Assembly: GCA_959019945.1 (NCBI GenBank)
Contig: CAUEQD010000003.1
Location: 1-64,000 of the forward strand
DNA: 64,000 nucleotides
Direction of reading: 5' to 3'
Origin: an uncultured Collinsella sp.
GTDB taxonomy: Bacteria > Actinomycetota > Coriobacteriia > Coriobacteriales > Coriobacteriaceae
Part shown: positions 57,229 through 64,000 of the stretch, one piece after another
Layout: each line of letters opens with the position of its first letter
How positions within the stretch are numbered: the stretch's first letter is position 1
Position numbers and translations under genes: made by a program
The notes under the pieces: model-generated
Told to the model about the DNA's origin: nothing
Database searches by the model: none
What the model saw: only the letters and a program-made list of their open reading frames with translations

Positions 57229-57945
57229 ATGCTGCGTGCAATGATTGTGGATGACGAGGCGCCGGCTCGCTCGGAGCTTCGCTTCTTGCTCGAGCAGACG
57301 GGCAAGATCGGCACGATCACGGAGGCGTCGAGCGTCCGCTCCGCCATCGAGATGCTTATGGAAAGTCGCGTGGATGTCGTGTTTCTCGATATCTCGATGC
57401 CCGGTGCCTCGGGCCTGCAACTTGCCGAGGCGCTGCATAAGCTCAAAAATCCGCCGGCGATCGTGTTTGTGACTGCGTATAGTGACCATGCGGTCGAGGC
57501 ATTCGACGTGGATGCCGTCGATTATCTGATGAAGCCGGTCGAGGAAGCTCGCTTGGATCGCGCGATCGAGAAGGTCATGCAACGCGCCAAGCCGGTTACG
57601 GACAGCAAGGTGACCATCGAGCGTATCCCGGTGGAAAAGGGCGGCCGCAAGGTGCTCATTCCCGTGGACGACATTCGCTTTATCATGGCCAAGGACGATT
57701 ACTCCTGCATCTATACCGTCGATGATCGCTTTTTGTCGACGACCTCGCTGGCGCAGTTTGAGGCCAAGCTCTGCGACTTTGGCTTCTTCCGTGTTCACCG
57801 CCGCTATATCGTCAACTTGGCGTGCGTCACGGACGTCGAGACGGTGCCCTCGGGCGCCATCCAGCTGGGCATTACGGGCGTCGACGAACGCGTGCCGGTT
57901 TCGCGCCGCCGCGTCGTGCCGCTCAAGAAGGCCCTGAGTCTCTAG
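57229..57945 (+). CDS. LytTR response regulator (second pair)
   Basis: A 238-residue regulator: receiver with Asp8-Asp9, phosphoacceptor Asp54 in VFLDISMPG and Lys102, then a LytTR domain (about 130-235) with FFRVHRRYIVNL. GAAAGG ahead of the ATG supports 57229 over the upstream in-frame start at 57163. Both LytTR regulators end in VPVSRRR followed by a basic helix, so their DNA sites may overlap. Confidence 0.93.
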   Translation: MLRAMIVDDEAPARSELRFLLEQTGKIGTITEASSVRSAIEMLMESRVDVVFLDISMPGASGLQLAEALHKLKNPPAIVFVTAYSDHAVEAFDVDAVDYLMKPVEEARLDRAIEKVMQRAKPVTDSKVTIERIPVEKGGRKVLIPVDDIRFIMAKDDYSCIYTVDDRFLSTTSLAQFEAKLCDFGFFRVHRRYIVNLACVTDVETVPSGAIQLGITGVDERVPVSRRRVVPLKKALSL

Positions 57946-57951
57946 CACACT

Positions 57952-58002
57952 GGCCCCGCAGCCCTGTAGACCCATCGTCTGCGGAGCCGTGGGGCCTTTT
58001 TT
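57952..58002 (+). terminator. Terminator after the second LytTR gene
   Basis: GGCCCC...GGGGCC (57952-57957 with 57991-57996) plus inner GCAG/CTGC pairing, followed by six T. Confidence 0.85.
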
Positions 58003-58041
58003 GTATGTATCTGCCGAATCGTTTTTTGCGGAAGGGATCCC

Positions 58042-58509
58042 ATGAACAGTGCAAGCGCCAAGCGCATCGACATCATCTCGGACACCCACGGCTATCTTTC
58101 GCCTGCGCTTCTGGATGAGCTTGAGGGCGCAGACCTGATTATCCACGCCGGCGACCTCACGTCAGAGATGGACTACGAGCACCTATGCACCATCGCTCCC
58201 GTGCGGGCCGTACTGGGCAACAACGATTACTACCGCGACTACGGCCCCGATGTAGACCGTCTTGCGCTCTTTACCTACGAAGGCCTTAAATTCGCCGTAG
58301 CCCACTACCGCGAAGACCTTCCGGTGGGATCCGTAGACGTAGCCATCAACGGCCACACCCACGTAACCAAAGAAGCCCAAGTGGGCCGTTGCTTAGTCCT
58401 CAACCCGGGCAGCGCCAGCTACCCCAGAGGCACCCGAGGCCCCACCATGGCCAGAATGCTAGTAAAAGACGGCAAGATCCTAAGCACTAAATTTATTGAC
58501 CTAGAGTAA
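58042..58509 (+). CDS. YfcE-type phosphodiesterase
   Basis: A 155-residue metallophosphoesterase of the small YfcE/MJ0936 group: ISDTHGY (about 12-18), HAGDLTS, LGNNDYY, VAHYRED and INGHTH. Such enzymes hydrolyse phosphodiesters, often with manganese. It is shorter than and distinct from the three element-borne phosphoesterases. GGAAGGGATCCC precedes the ATG. It is followed by a hairpin terminator near 58520. Confidence 0.9.
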   Translation: MNSASAKRIDIISDTHGYLSPALLDELEGADLIIHAGDLTSEMDYEHLCTIAPVRAVLGNNDYYRDYGPDVDRLALFTYEGLKFAVAHYREDLPVGSVDVAINGHTHVTKEAQVGRCLVLNPGSASYPRGTRGPTMARMLVKDGKILSTKFIDLE

Positions 58510-58519
58510 CCACAACAAA

Positions 58520-58555
58520 AGCGGGGGATGCAGATGCGTCTCCCGTTTCCATTTG
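58520..58555 (+). terminator. Terminator after the YfcE-type gene
   Basis: AGCGGGGGATGC and GCGTCTCCCGT pair imperfectly around AGAT and are followed by TTTCCATTT, within 20 bp of the stop. Confidence 0.6.
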
Positions 58556-58667
58556 AGCCAAAGGCAGAGCTTCAACAAAAACAATCAGACCAACCCCGCC
58601 GAGGAGCACGCGGGCTAGCCGCGCAGCGGCGCACGCCCGCAAAACTGGTTGAATAATGTGACGGCAG

Positions 58668-58808
58668 GGAGGGCTTCCGGGGCTGGGGGCGGGGGTTAAG
58701 TTTGTCGCGAGTTCCGCACGCAAAGGAAAGCACTTAATGTGCTTTCCGTCTTGCGCAGGACTGTAGAGCAGCAAACTTAACCCCCGCCCCCAGCCCCGGA
58801 AGCCCTCC
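58668..58808. repeat. Perfect 37-bp inverted repeat with inner hairpin
   Basis: Arms 58668-58704 and 58772-58808 are exact complements rich in G/C runs. Inside is GGAAAGCAC...GTGCTTTCC within CGCAA/TTGCG. The same plan (long outer arms, inner stem) occurs at 35943, 61446 and 63100 with other arm sequences. 58556-58667 shows no gene. Confidence 0.9.
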
Positions 58809-58841
58809 AGGATGGCCCCAAAAATTTTTTCAAAAAAGTTG

Positions 58842-58871
58842 TTGCGCGCCGGACAGACTTCTGTGTATACT
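58842..58871 (+). promoter_or_regulatory. tRNA-Asp promoter
   Basis: TTGCGC (-35) and TATACT (-10) with an 18-bp spacer, 46 bp ahead of the tRNA. Confidence 0.65.
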
Positions 58872-58917
58872 AATCCCCGCAGCGCACGCGAGCGGAAACA
58901 AACGCGAACGCCTGCCT

Positions 58918-58995
<78 letters not shown>

Positions 58996-59003
58996 ACGCA
59001 ATT

Positions 59004-59031
59004 AAAGCCACGTCTTCGGACGTGGCTTTTT
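59004..59031 (+). terminator. tRNA-Asp terminator
   Basis: A perfect 11-bp stem AAAGCCACGTC/GACGTGGCTTT with a TTCG tetraloop, followed by TT. Confidence 0.9.
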
Positions 59032-59165
59032 GCGTTTGATGCACTTTGTTTCGGTAGAACGATCGCCCTGGTGCATCTTCGCCCAGAATCCCCGCCCCTT
59101 CAGGAACGCAAGTAAAATCTAATAAGCATATCTGTCTAAACAACAGCTTTGTTGCGCAACACCTG

Positions 59166-59194
59166 TTCAACGAGACAGGGGGTTAGGTTATACT
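59166..59194 (+). promoter_or_regulatory. Promoter of the Rrf2 regulator
   Basis: TTCAAC and TATACT separated by 17 bp. A leader of about 155 bases follows before the Rrf2 gene; no other gene seen in it. Confidence 0.5.
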
Positions 59195-59353
59195 AAATTG
59201 CACTGTAGGCCGCATCTGATGCATTCCGCTCCAAGCGCGGCACTCAGTGGATATCCGATTTACCATTTGGATGTCCTGCGGTCATTTAGCGTCTCGACAC
59301 AAGCTCGGCCCCGGAGCTCGTTCGAGCTGTTCGTATTCCTTGAAAGGGGAAAA

Positions 59354-59839
59354 ATGGACATATCGAGGAAGACTGATTACGCCCTTCGTATGTTGGCGAT
59401 GCTTGCCGAGGATCCGGAGCGTTTGCTTTCTGTTCGCACCGCTGCCGAAGAGGTCAATGTCCCGTATTCGTTTGCCCGCTCGATTCAGCACGGTTTGGTC
59501 CAGGCCGGTATTGTGGAGAGCCTGCGTGGCGTTCACGGTGGCATGCGTCTCAAGGTCAGTCCGGACGACGTTACCATTCGTCAGGTCGTCGAGGCCGTTC
59601 AGGGCCCTATGGTTATGAATGATTGCACCGCACCCGATGGCGACTGTGCACGCATGGGCACGTGCTGCTATCATCCCCTGTGGGCCGGAGCTCAAGCGTT
59701 GATGCGCGACTACCTCGATTCCGTTTCGCTCGGCGACATCGTCGCTCACCGCCAGTTCCCGGCCGTCGATTCCAAATTCGCCGACCGCGACGCGTTTCCC
59801 GAGTACGCCGCCTGTGCATGTGCTTGCCGGGAGGAATAG
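59354..59839 (+). CDS. Rrf2-family transcriptional regulator
   Basis: A 161-residue regulator. MDISRKTDYALRML begins the winged helix (1-75). Cysteines in CTAPDGDCARMGTCC (about 93-107) are placed to hold an Fe-S cluster, as in IscR/NsrR, and there are extra cysteines at the C-terminus. It may sense iron-sulfur status or oxidative/nitrosative stress and could control the nearby rubrerythrin (inference). AAAGGGG precedes the ATG at 59354; the upstream in-frame start at 59198 lies in the leader. Confidence 0.9.
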   Translation: MDISRKTDYALRMLAMLAEDPERLLSVRTAAEEVNVPYSFARSIQHGLVQAGIVESLRGVHGGMRLKVSPDDVTIRQVVEAVQGPMVMNDCTAPDGDCARMGTCCYHPLWAGAQALMRDYLDSVSLGDIVAHRQFPAVDSKFADRDAFPEYAACACACREE

Positions 59840-59860
59840 CGCCGCATAAGGAGCATAGAT

Positions 59861-60766
59861 ATGATTCAGGACCCCTTTCGTTCGATGATTCGTTCGGAAG
59901 GGGTCCTGCGTTATCGCGACCTTCCGTGGCGCCGCACGCGCGATCCGTACATCATTTGGCTTTCTGAGGTCATGCTGCAGCAAACACAGGTGCCGCGCGT
60001 GGAGACGCGTATGCCGGCGTGGCTCGATCGCTTTCCGACCGTGCAGGCGCTTGCCCAGGCCGCGCCTTCCGATGTTTTGGACGCTTGGCAGGGGATGGGC
60101 TACAACCGACGCGCTCTGGCGCTTCACGGGGCCGCTCAGCGCGTTGTAGAGGACTGGGACGGGGAGTTTCCGCGCGAGACGCGTGACTTGGTCGCTCTGC
60201 CTGGTATTGGACCGGCAACGGCGCAAGGTATCCGGTCGTTTGCGTTTGATCTTCCGGGCGTGTATCTGGAGACCAACGTGCGCACGGTCTTTCTGCATCA
60301 CTTCTTTCCCGATGTACCGGCTGTTCCCGATCGCGAGCTGGTGCCGCTGGTTCAGGCGGCCTGTCCGGCGGCCCCCGGTACGGCGGCGGATGAGATTGCG
60401 CCCTTTGCCGCGCCTCAAGACGATGCCGACACGCCGCGCGCGTGGTATTACGCGTTGCTGGATTACGGCGCGTATCTTAAAAAGACGCTGCCCAATCCGT
60501 CCAGGCGGTCGGCGGGCTATAGCCGTCAGTCCAAGTTTGAGGGCTCGCGTCGCCAAAAGCGCGCCCACATCGTGCGCATGTTGTTGGCAGCGCGCGATGG
60601 GCAGCCGGCGGGCATTACGGTTGATGAAGCTGTTGCAGGCGTTAACGAGATGGAAGCGTCAGCCGGTCGCGGGCCGGTCGAGCGCGAGCTTGTCGCGGGC
60701 ATTCTAGCCGACCTGGAGCGTGAGGGCTTTTGCCGAGCCGAGGGCGATCGCTGGCTGAGCATCTAG
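59861..60766 (+). CDS. MutY-like adenine DNA glycosylase without Fe-S cluster
   Basis: A 301-residue HhH-GPD protein. SEVMLQQTQV (about 35-44) holds the MutY-type catalytic Glu and LPGIGPATAQ (about 113-122) the helix-hairpin-helix. At the usual catalytic Asp position the sequence reads LETNV, with Glu. The four-cysteine Fe-S loop and the C-terminal NUDIX-like domain of MutY are missing; NPSRRSAGYSRQSKFEG is there instead. It probably removes mispaired bases, but chemistry and range may differ. It starts 21 bp after the Rrf2 gene. Confidence 0.75.
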   Translation: MIQDPFRSMIRSEGVLRYRDLPWRRTRDPYIIWLSEVMLQQTQVPRVETRMPAWLDRFPTVQALAQAAPSDVLDAWQGMGYNRRALALHGAAQRVVEDWDGEFPRETRDLVALPGIGPATAQGIRSFAFDLPGVYLETNVRTVFLHHFFPDVPAVPDRELVPLVQAACPAAPGTAADEIAPFAAPQDDADTPRAWYYALLDYGAYLKKTLPNPSRRSAGYSRQSKFEGSRRQKRAHIVRMLLAARDGQPAGITVDEAVAGVNEMEASAGRGPVERELVAGILADLEREGFCRAEGDRWLSI

Positions 60767-60880
60767 CCTGTGCAAATCTGAAGAACAGGATTGTAAGGTT
60801 TAGATTTCCGGCATGAGGGCATCCTAAAGACAAGGCCGCTCGAAGCCTACGGGCGGCATGCGTTGAAGGGAAGTACACCT

Positions 60881-61420
60881 ATGGATTTTGAGAGCTCCCA
60901 AACCAAGAAGAACCTCGAGACCGCTTTTGCCGGTGAGTCCCAGGCACACACCAAGTATCGCTACTACGCATCTAAGGCCAAGAAGGATGGCTACGTTCAG
61001 ATCTCGAATATCTTTGCCGAGACTGCAGGCAACGAGTCCGAGCACGCCAAACTGTGGTTTAAGTATCTGCACGACGGCGCCGTCCCCGATACTCTGGACA
61101 ATCTGCGCGATGCCGCCGCAGGAGAGAACTACGAGTGGACCACGATGTATGACGAGTTTGCCAAGACCGCCGAGGAGGAGGGCTTTGTCGAGATCGCCGA
61201 GAAGTTCCGTGGTGTCGCCGCCGTCGAGAAGGCCCACGAGGAGCGCTACAACAAACTCGTCGAGCGCATTGAGTCGGGCGAGGTGTTTGAGCGCGAGGGC
61301 GTGAAGGTGTGGAAGTGCCTGAACTGCGGGCACCTGCACGTTGGTGCCGAGGCGCCCGAGGTGTGCCCGGTTTGTAACCACCCGAAGGCTTACTTTGAGG
61401 AGCAGGTGGTGAACTACTAG
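60881..61420 (+). CDS. rbr: Rubrerythrin
   Basis: A 179-residue protein. The ferritin-like diiron domain (1-135) has AFAGESQAHTKY, AETAGNESEHA and EKAHEERY carrying the Glu and His ligands. The C-terminal rubredoxin domain has CLNCGH and CPVCNHPKA. It reduces hydrogen peroxide in anaerobes. AAGGGAAG precedes the ATG. Strong codon bias suggests high expression. Confidence 0.96.
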   Translation: MDFESSQTKKNLETAFAGESQAHTKYRYYASKAKKDGYVQISNIFAETAGNESEHAKLWFKYLHDGAVPDTLDNLRDAAAGENYEWTTMYDEFAKTAEEEGFVEIAEKFRGVAAVEKAHEERYNKLVERIESGEVFEREGVKVWKCLNCGHLHVGAEAPEVCPVCNHPKAYFEEQVVNY

Positions 61421-61445
61421 CGCCGATACGAACGTGGACTGCGGA

Positions 61446-61610
61446 GCGCAGGGCGGGGAAATACCTTTCCCTCTCGCTCACGGCTCCGCAGAGTCGCGCG
61501 AGGCAAAGGTATTTCCCCGCCCTGCGCCCCGGCGTTGGGTCGTCGCTTGCTCGTTACTGAAAAGCTGATATTAAAGTTTGTGTGCCGCCCCTTATGGGGC
61601 GGCACGTTTT
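61446..61610. repeat. Long inverted repeat module, copy A
   Basis: Perfect 23-bp arms (61446-61468 with 61505-61527), then TCGTTACTGAAAAGCTGATA and a GTGCCGCCCC/GGGGCGGCAC terminator stem with GTTTTGG. The whole module is repeated at 63100-63266. It also ends rubrerythrin transcription. Confidence 0.9.
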
Positions 61611-61649
61611 GGTTCAAGACTTTAGTCTGCTGGGCGCGCAGCGGCCAGC

Positions 61650-62360
61650 TTCAACCCACCCGCTATGCGGGTGGAGACAAACGGCTTTACAAAGCCACCC
61701 CTCCGACCGATATTGACGATTGTTCAGGCCGTCAAGAATTCGAGTCGAAGGGGTGGTCGCCATGGCCCAGAAGGCCTACAGCCTTTCCCACACGAAGTGG
61801 ATGTGCAAGTACCACATCGTGTTCACGCCGAAGTATAGGCGCAAAGTGATCTACAACCAAATCAGGAGCGACATAGGGGAGATCCTCAGGAAGCTGTGCG
61901 AGTACAAGGGGATCGAGATAATCGAGGGGCACCTGATGCCCGACCACGCGCACGTGCTGCTGGCGATCCCGCCGAAGTACAGCGTCGCGAGCGTCATGGG
62001 CTACCTGAAGGGGAAGAGCTCGCTGATGATATTCGACAGGCACGCCAACCTCAAGTACAAGTTCGGCAACAGGAAGTTCTGGGCGGAGGGCTGCTACGTG
62101 TCCGCCGTCGGCCTGAACGAGGCGACGGTCGCCAAGTACATCAGGGAGCAGGAGTCCCACGACATCGCGCTGGACAAGCTGAGCGTGAAGGAGTACGAGG
62201 ACCCCTTCAAGAGGGGGTGATCCCGCCGGTTCGACCGGCACGCCACGGGTCAAGATGCACTAGGCCTGGACGAAGTCCGGGCCCGCGCCTTTAGACGCGA
62301 GCCCGGAGCCCGTGGGTTATACCCTAAGAGCAAACCACCCTTTTTAAGGGTGGTTCTGAT
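61650..62360 (+). mobile_element. IS200-type insertion sequence
   Basis: A Y1-transposase gene lies between a left-end hairpin (CCACCCGC/GCGGGTGG at about 61657-61676) and right-end hairpins (GGGC-CGCG structure near 62280, AACCACCC/GGGTGGTT near 62334). No accessory TnpB gene is present. The ends lack inverted repeats, as usual for the family, so exact borders are estimates. Confidence 0.8.
61762..62220 (+). CDS. tnpA: IS200/IS605-family transposase TnpA
   Basis: A 152-residue HUH single-strand transposase of normal IS200 length. HAH in PDHAHVLLA gives the HUH metal site and Tyr in AKYIREQE the nucleophile. It acts on hairpins at the element ends in single-stranded DNA. I chose the ATG at 61762 (MAQKAYSL), which has GGGGTGG ahead and gives the standard length. 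The frame is intact, so it may be active. Confidence 0.93.
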   Translation: MAQKAYSLSHTKWMCKYHIVFTPKYRRKVIYNQIRSDIGEILRKLCEYKGIEIIEGHLMPDHAHVLLAIPPKYSVASVMGYLKGKSSLMIFDRHANLKYKFGNRKFWAEGCYVSAVGLNEATVAKYIREQESHDIALDKLSVKEYEDPFKRG

Positions 62361-62448
62361 TATGGGGGCTGGTTGGGACGGTGCCTTTGCTTGGGAGTAC
62401 ACTGGGTAGTGCTTTTGTTTGTTTGCTTCCTGTTGTGGGGTGTTATTT

Positions 62449-63081
62449 ATGGGTAAGAAGTCTCGGGCTCGGGTTGCTGCTGCGGGGACTCGTCTTGATC
62501 CTCATCGCGTGGTTGATGAGAGCGGTAAGGCTGCGCGTGCCGATAAGGAGAAGAAGGTTGGTGCGCATGCTCATCCTGAGTGGGCGCCTCATTTGAATTC
62601 GGCTAGTGAGGATATGACTGCCAAGCTGTTTACTATGGTCGAGGTCATCTTGGGCGTGGTGCCTGTGGTGGTCATTGGCCTGTTCCTGGCCTCTAAGGAT
62701 GCCACGAGCGTGGATAAGCTCACCGAGGTCTTTTCGCAGGAGCCCTCGATGGTGGTCACGTTTATTTCTGCGTGCCTGCAGCCGTTTGTGGCGTACATGC
62801 TGTACATGATTTATCGCAAATACTGCGAGGGCGATGCGGGCTTTGCCGCCGGCAACCTGATCGGTCTTTTGTGCTCCGAGATCCTACTGCTCAATATCCC
62901 GGGCGTCATCGGTATGGGCATCTTGCTGTGGCGTGTTTGGCGCAACGTTGCCCCGCACTTTGAGAGTTGGCTGTTTGAGCGCCGCGTAATGGGCGTGCTG
63001 GCAGACATCGCCGGGTCGCTCGTGATTCTCGTCTTGGCATTTATGTGCGCCACCGCCGCCCGCGGTCTCGCGGGCATGTAG
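62449..63081 (+). CDS. Membrane protein of unknown function
   Basis: A 210-residue protein with a basic N-terminus (about 1-50) and four hydrophobic helices (about 67-87, 105-125, 133-160, 185-207). No family was recognised. GTGGGG lies ahead of the ATG at 62449. It sits between the two copies of the long inverted repeat module. Confidence 0.7.
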   Translation: MGKKSRARVAAAGTRLDPHRVVDESGKAARADKEKKVGAHAHPEWAPHLNSASEDMTAKLFTMVEVILGVVPVVVIGLFLASKDATSVDKLTEVFSQEPSMVVTFISACLQPFVAYMLYMIYRKYCEGDAGFAAGNLIGLLCSEILLLNIPGVIGMGILLWRVWRNVAPHFESWLFERRVMGVLADIAGSLVILVLAFMCATAARGLAGM

Positions 63082-63099
63082 TCTGTTCTCACCGACCAC

Positions 63100-63266
63100 G
63101 GGGCGCAGGGCGGGGAAACCTTCCCCTCTCGCTCACGGCTTCGCAGGGTCGCGCGAGGCAAAGGTTTCCCCGCCCTGCGCCCCGGCGTTGAGTCGTCGCA
63201 TGCTCGTTACAGAAAAGCTGATAATAAGTTTGTGTGCCGCCCCTTTGGGGCGGCACTTTTTGTGTG
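63100..63266. repeat. Long inverted repeat module, copy B
   Basis: Perfect 23-bp arms (63100-63122 with 63161-63183), then the same GCTCGTTAC, AAAGCTGATA and GTGCCGCCCC hairpin with TTTTTG as at 61446. Differences between the copies are compensated in both arms, so pairing is conserved. 63267-63514 shows no gene. Confidence 0.9.
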
Positions 63267-63514
63267 GGGTCCCGGTCTCCACAATTTTCGTCAAGCTATT
63301 GGTTAGATTTTGGTCAGTTGGCGTAAGGGTGGAAGGCCAAAAGATTGTTGGCGAAAAAAGCTCAGAGAAAGTGCTGGTAGGGGAGTTGTTGAGCTTTTCG
63401 ACAGCTTTTGAGCAGAAGAAACTTTGTGGCTATTGCCGGCGATTGCGTTGTCGCGGTCATGGCGGTGCGGGATGCTGGTCGTAAGCGTCGAATGCTCCGA
63501 TTTTGGAGGCCAGC

Positions 63515-63949
63515 ATGGATCTGTTTCTTGAGACTCCGCAGCAACAAGCTGAGCGCATGCTGCGTCAGCAGCAACGACTCATGGAGATGCAGATGCAAGG
63601 GGCGGCAGCCCAGCCCTTTGCGCAAAATGTCGTGCCCGCTGCTGTACCTGCAGCTGTGCCCGGGTGTGAATCGGCGCCAGAGGCCTATTCCGTACAGCAA
63701 GATTCATATGCGCAGGAGCTCGCGTTCGACAAACGCCGCGCGCGCCGCCGCCGTTTGGGCCAGCGCCTGCGCACATTGGCGATGATCGTGCTCATCCCGC
63801 TGGGGCTTGCGGCCATCTTTCTGGCGTCGTATGCCCTCACGTGCATCCTCAACGGCGCATCGCCCAACGAGGTGCTCCAACATCTGTCAGCCCTCGGCCA
63901 GCGCCTAGGCGATGTCGTAACAACCATTCGTGCCGGCTGGGAGAGTTAG
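63515..63949 (+). CDS. Small single-helix membrane protein, unknown
   Basis: A 144-residue protein with a Gln/Met-rich N-terminal helix (about 7-30), a low-complexity Ala/Val/Pro stretch, a strongly basic patch (KRRARRRRLGQRLR, about 73-86), one membrane helix (about 87-112) and a short outer tail. GGAGG five bases ahead fixes the ATG at 63515. No family recognised. Confidence 0.7.
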   Translation: MDLFLETPQQQAERMLRQQQRLMEMQMQGAAAQPFAQNVVPAAVPAAVPGCESAPEAYSVQQDSYAQELAFDKRRARRRRLGQRLRTLAMIVLIPLGLAAIFLASYALTCILNGASPNEVLQHLSALGQRLGDVVTTIRAGWES

Positions 63950-64000
63950 CGTTTGTCACATTAGGACTTCTAGGGTGTAGGGATTATCGCCACGAGTAGA

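Overview
The window looks like chromosome from a Coriobacteriia gut anaerobe, most likely Collinsella (inference). The basis is the moderately high GC, an actinobacterial kinase/FHA/PstP/SEDS-PBP cell-wall cluster, anaerobic pyruvate:ferredoxin oxidoreductase and rubrerythrin, carbamate kinase, and duplicated LytS/LytTR two-component pairs. No 16S or marker search was possible.

Layout. (1) 1-5715 is the right end of an integrative element inserted in a tRNA-Arg(CCT)-like gene. It holds three coupled calcineurin-like phosphoesterases, a coiled-coil protein, a winged-helix protein, an excisionase-like protein and a tyrosine integrase next to a tRNA 3'-end remnant (attR). The left end lies outside the window. 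(2) 5997-16057 (minus) is a growth and division operon: transmembrane Ser/Thr kinase, FhaA-like and FhaB-like FHA proteins, PP2C phosphatase, a natural FtsW/RodA-penicillin-binding-protein fusion, and PASTA kinase PknB. (3) 16202-21276 carries a YcxB-like protein, dnaX, a small membrane protein, ybaB and recR. (4) 21519-25207 is a second signalling module: an anchored Ser/Gly-rich protein, a kinase with a membrane tail, and an FHA protein.

(5) 25208-31941 is an accessory island bracketed by two copies of the FHA gene's 3' half plus the following intergenic DNA. It holds a decayed methyltransferase, an ABC exporter, an IS110-like scrap, and a minus-strand RiPP locus. That locus has a radical SAM/SPASM maturase followed by two small cysteine/aspartate-rich precursor peptides and a 35-residue membrane peptide. 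This is the best candidate for an undescribed system. (6) 32393-39226 carries nifJ, a DUF4143 ATPase with upstream tandem repeats, and arcC. (7) 39582-45078 is a PRD regulator plus a lactose/cellobiose-type PTS and a GH1 glycosidase. (8) 45527-57945 holds a C39-like anchored protein, an APC permease with an amidohydrolase, and two LytS/LytTR pairs around a phospholipase-C-like protein, a UMF1-type MFS protein and a GT2 glycosyltransferase. (9) 58042-64000 holds a YfcE-type phosphodiesterase, tRNA-Asp, an Rrf2 regulator, a MutY-like glycosylase, rubrerythrin, an IS200 element and two small membrane proteins.

Several intergenic regions contain very long perfect inverted repeats (23-37 bp arms) and a dispersed GGGGACGTTC family of repeats. 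All functional statements come from reading motifs and context; no database search was made.
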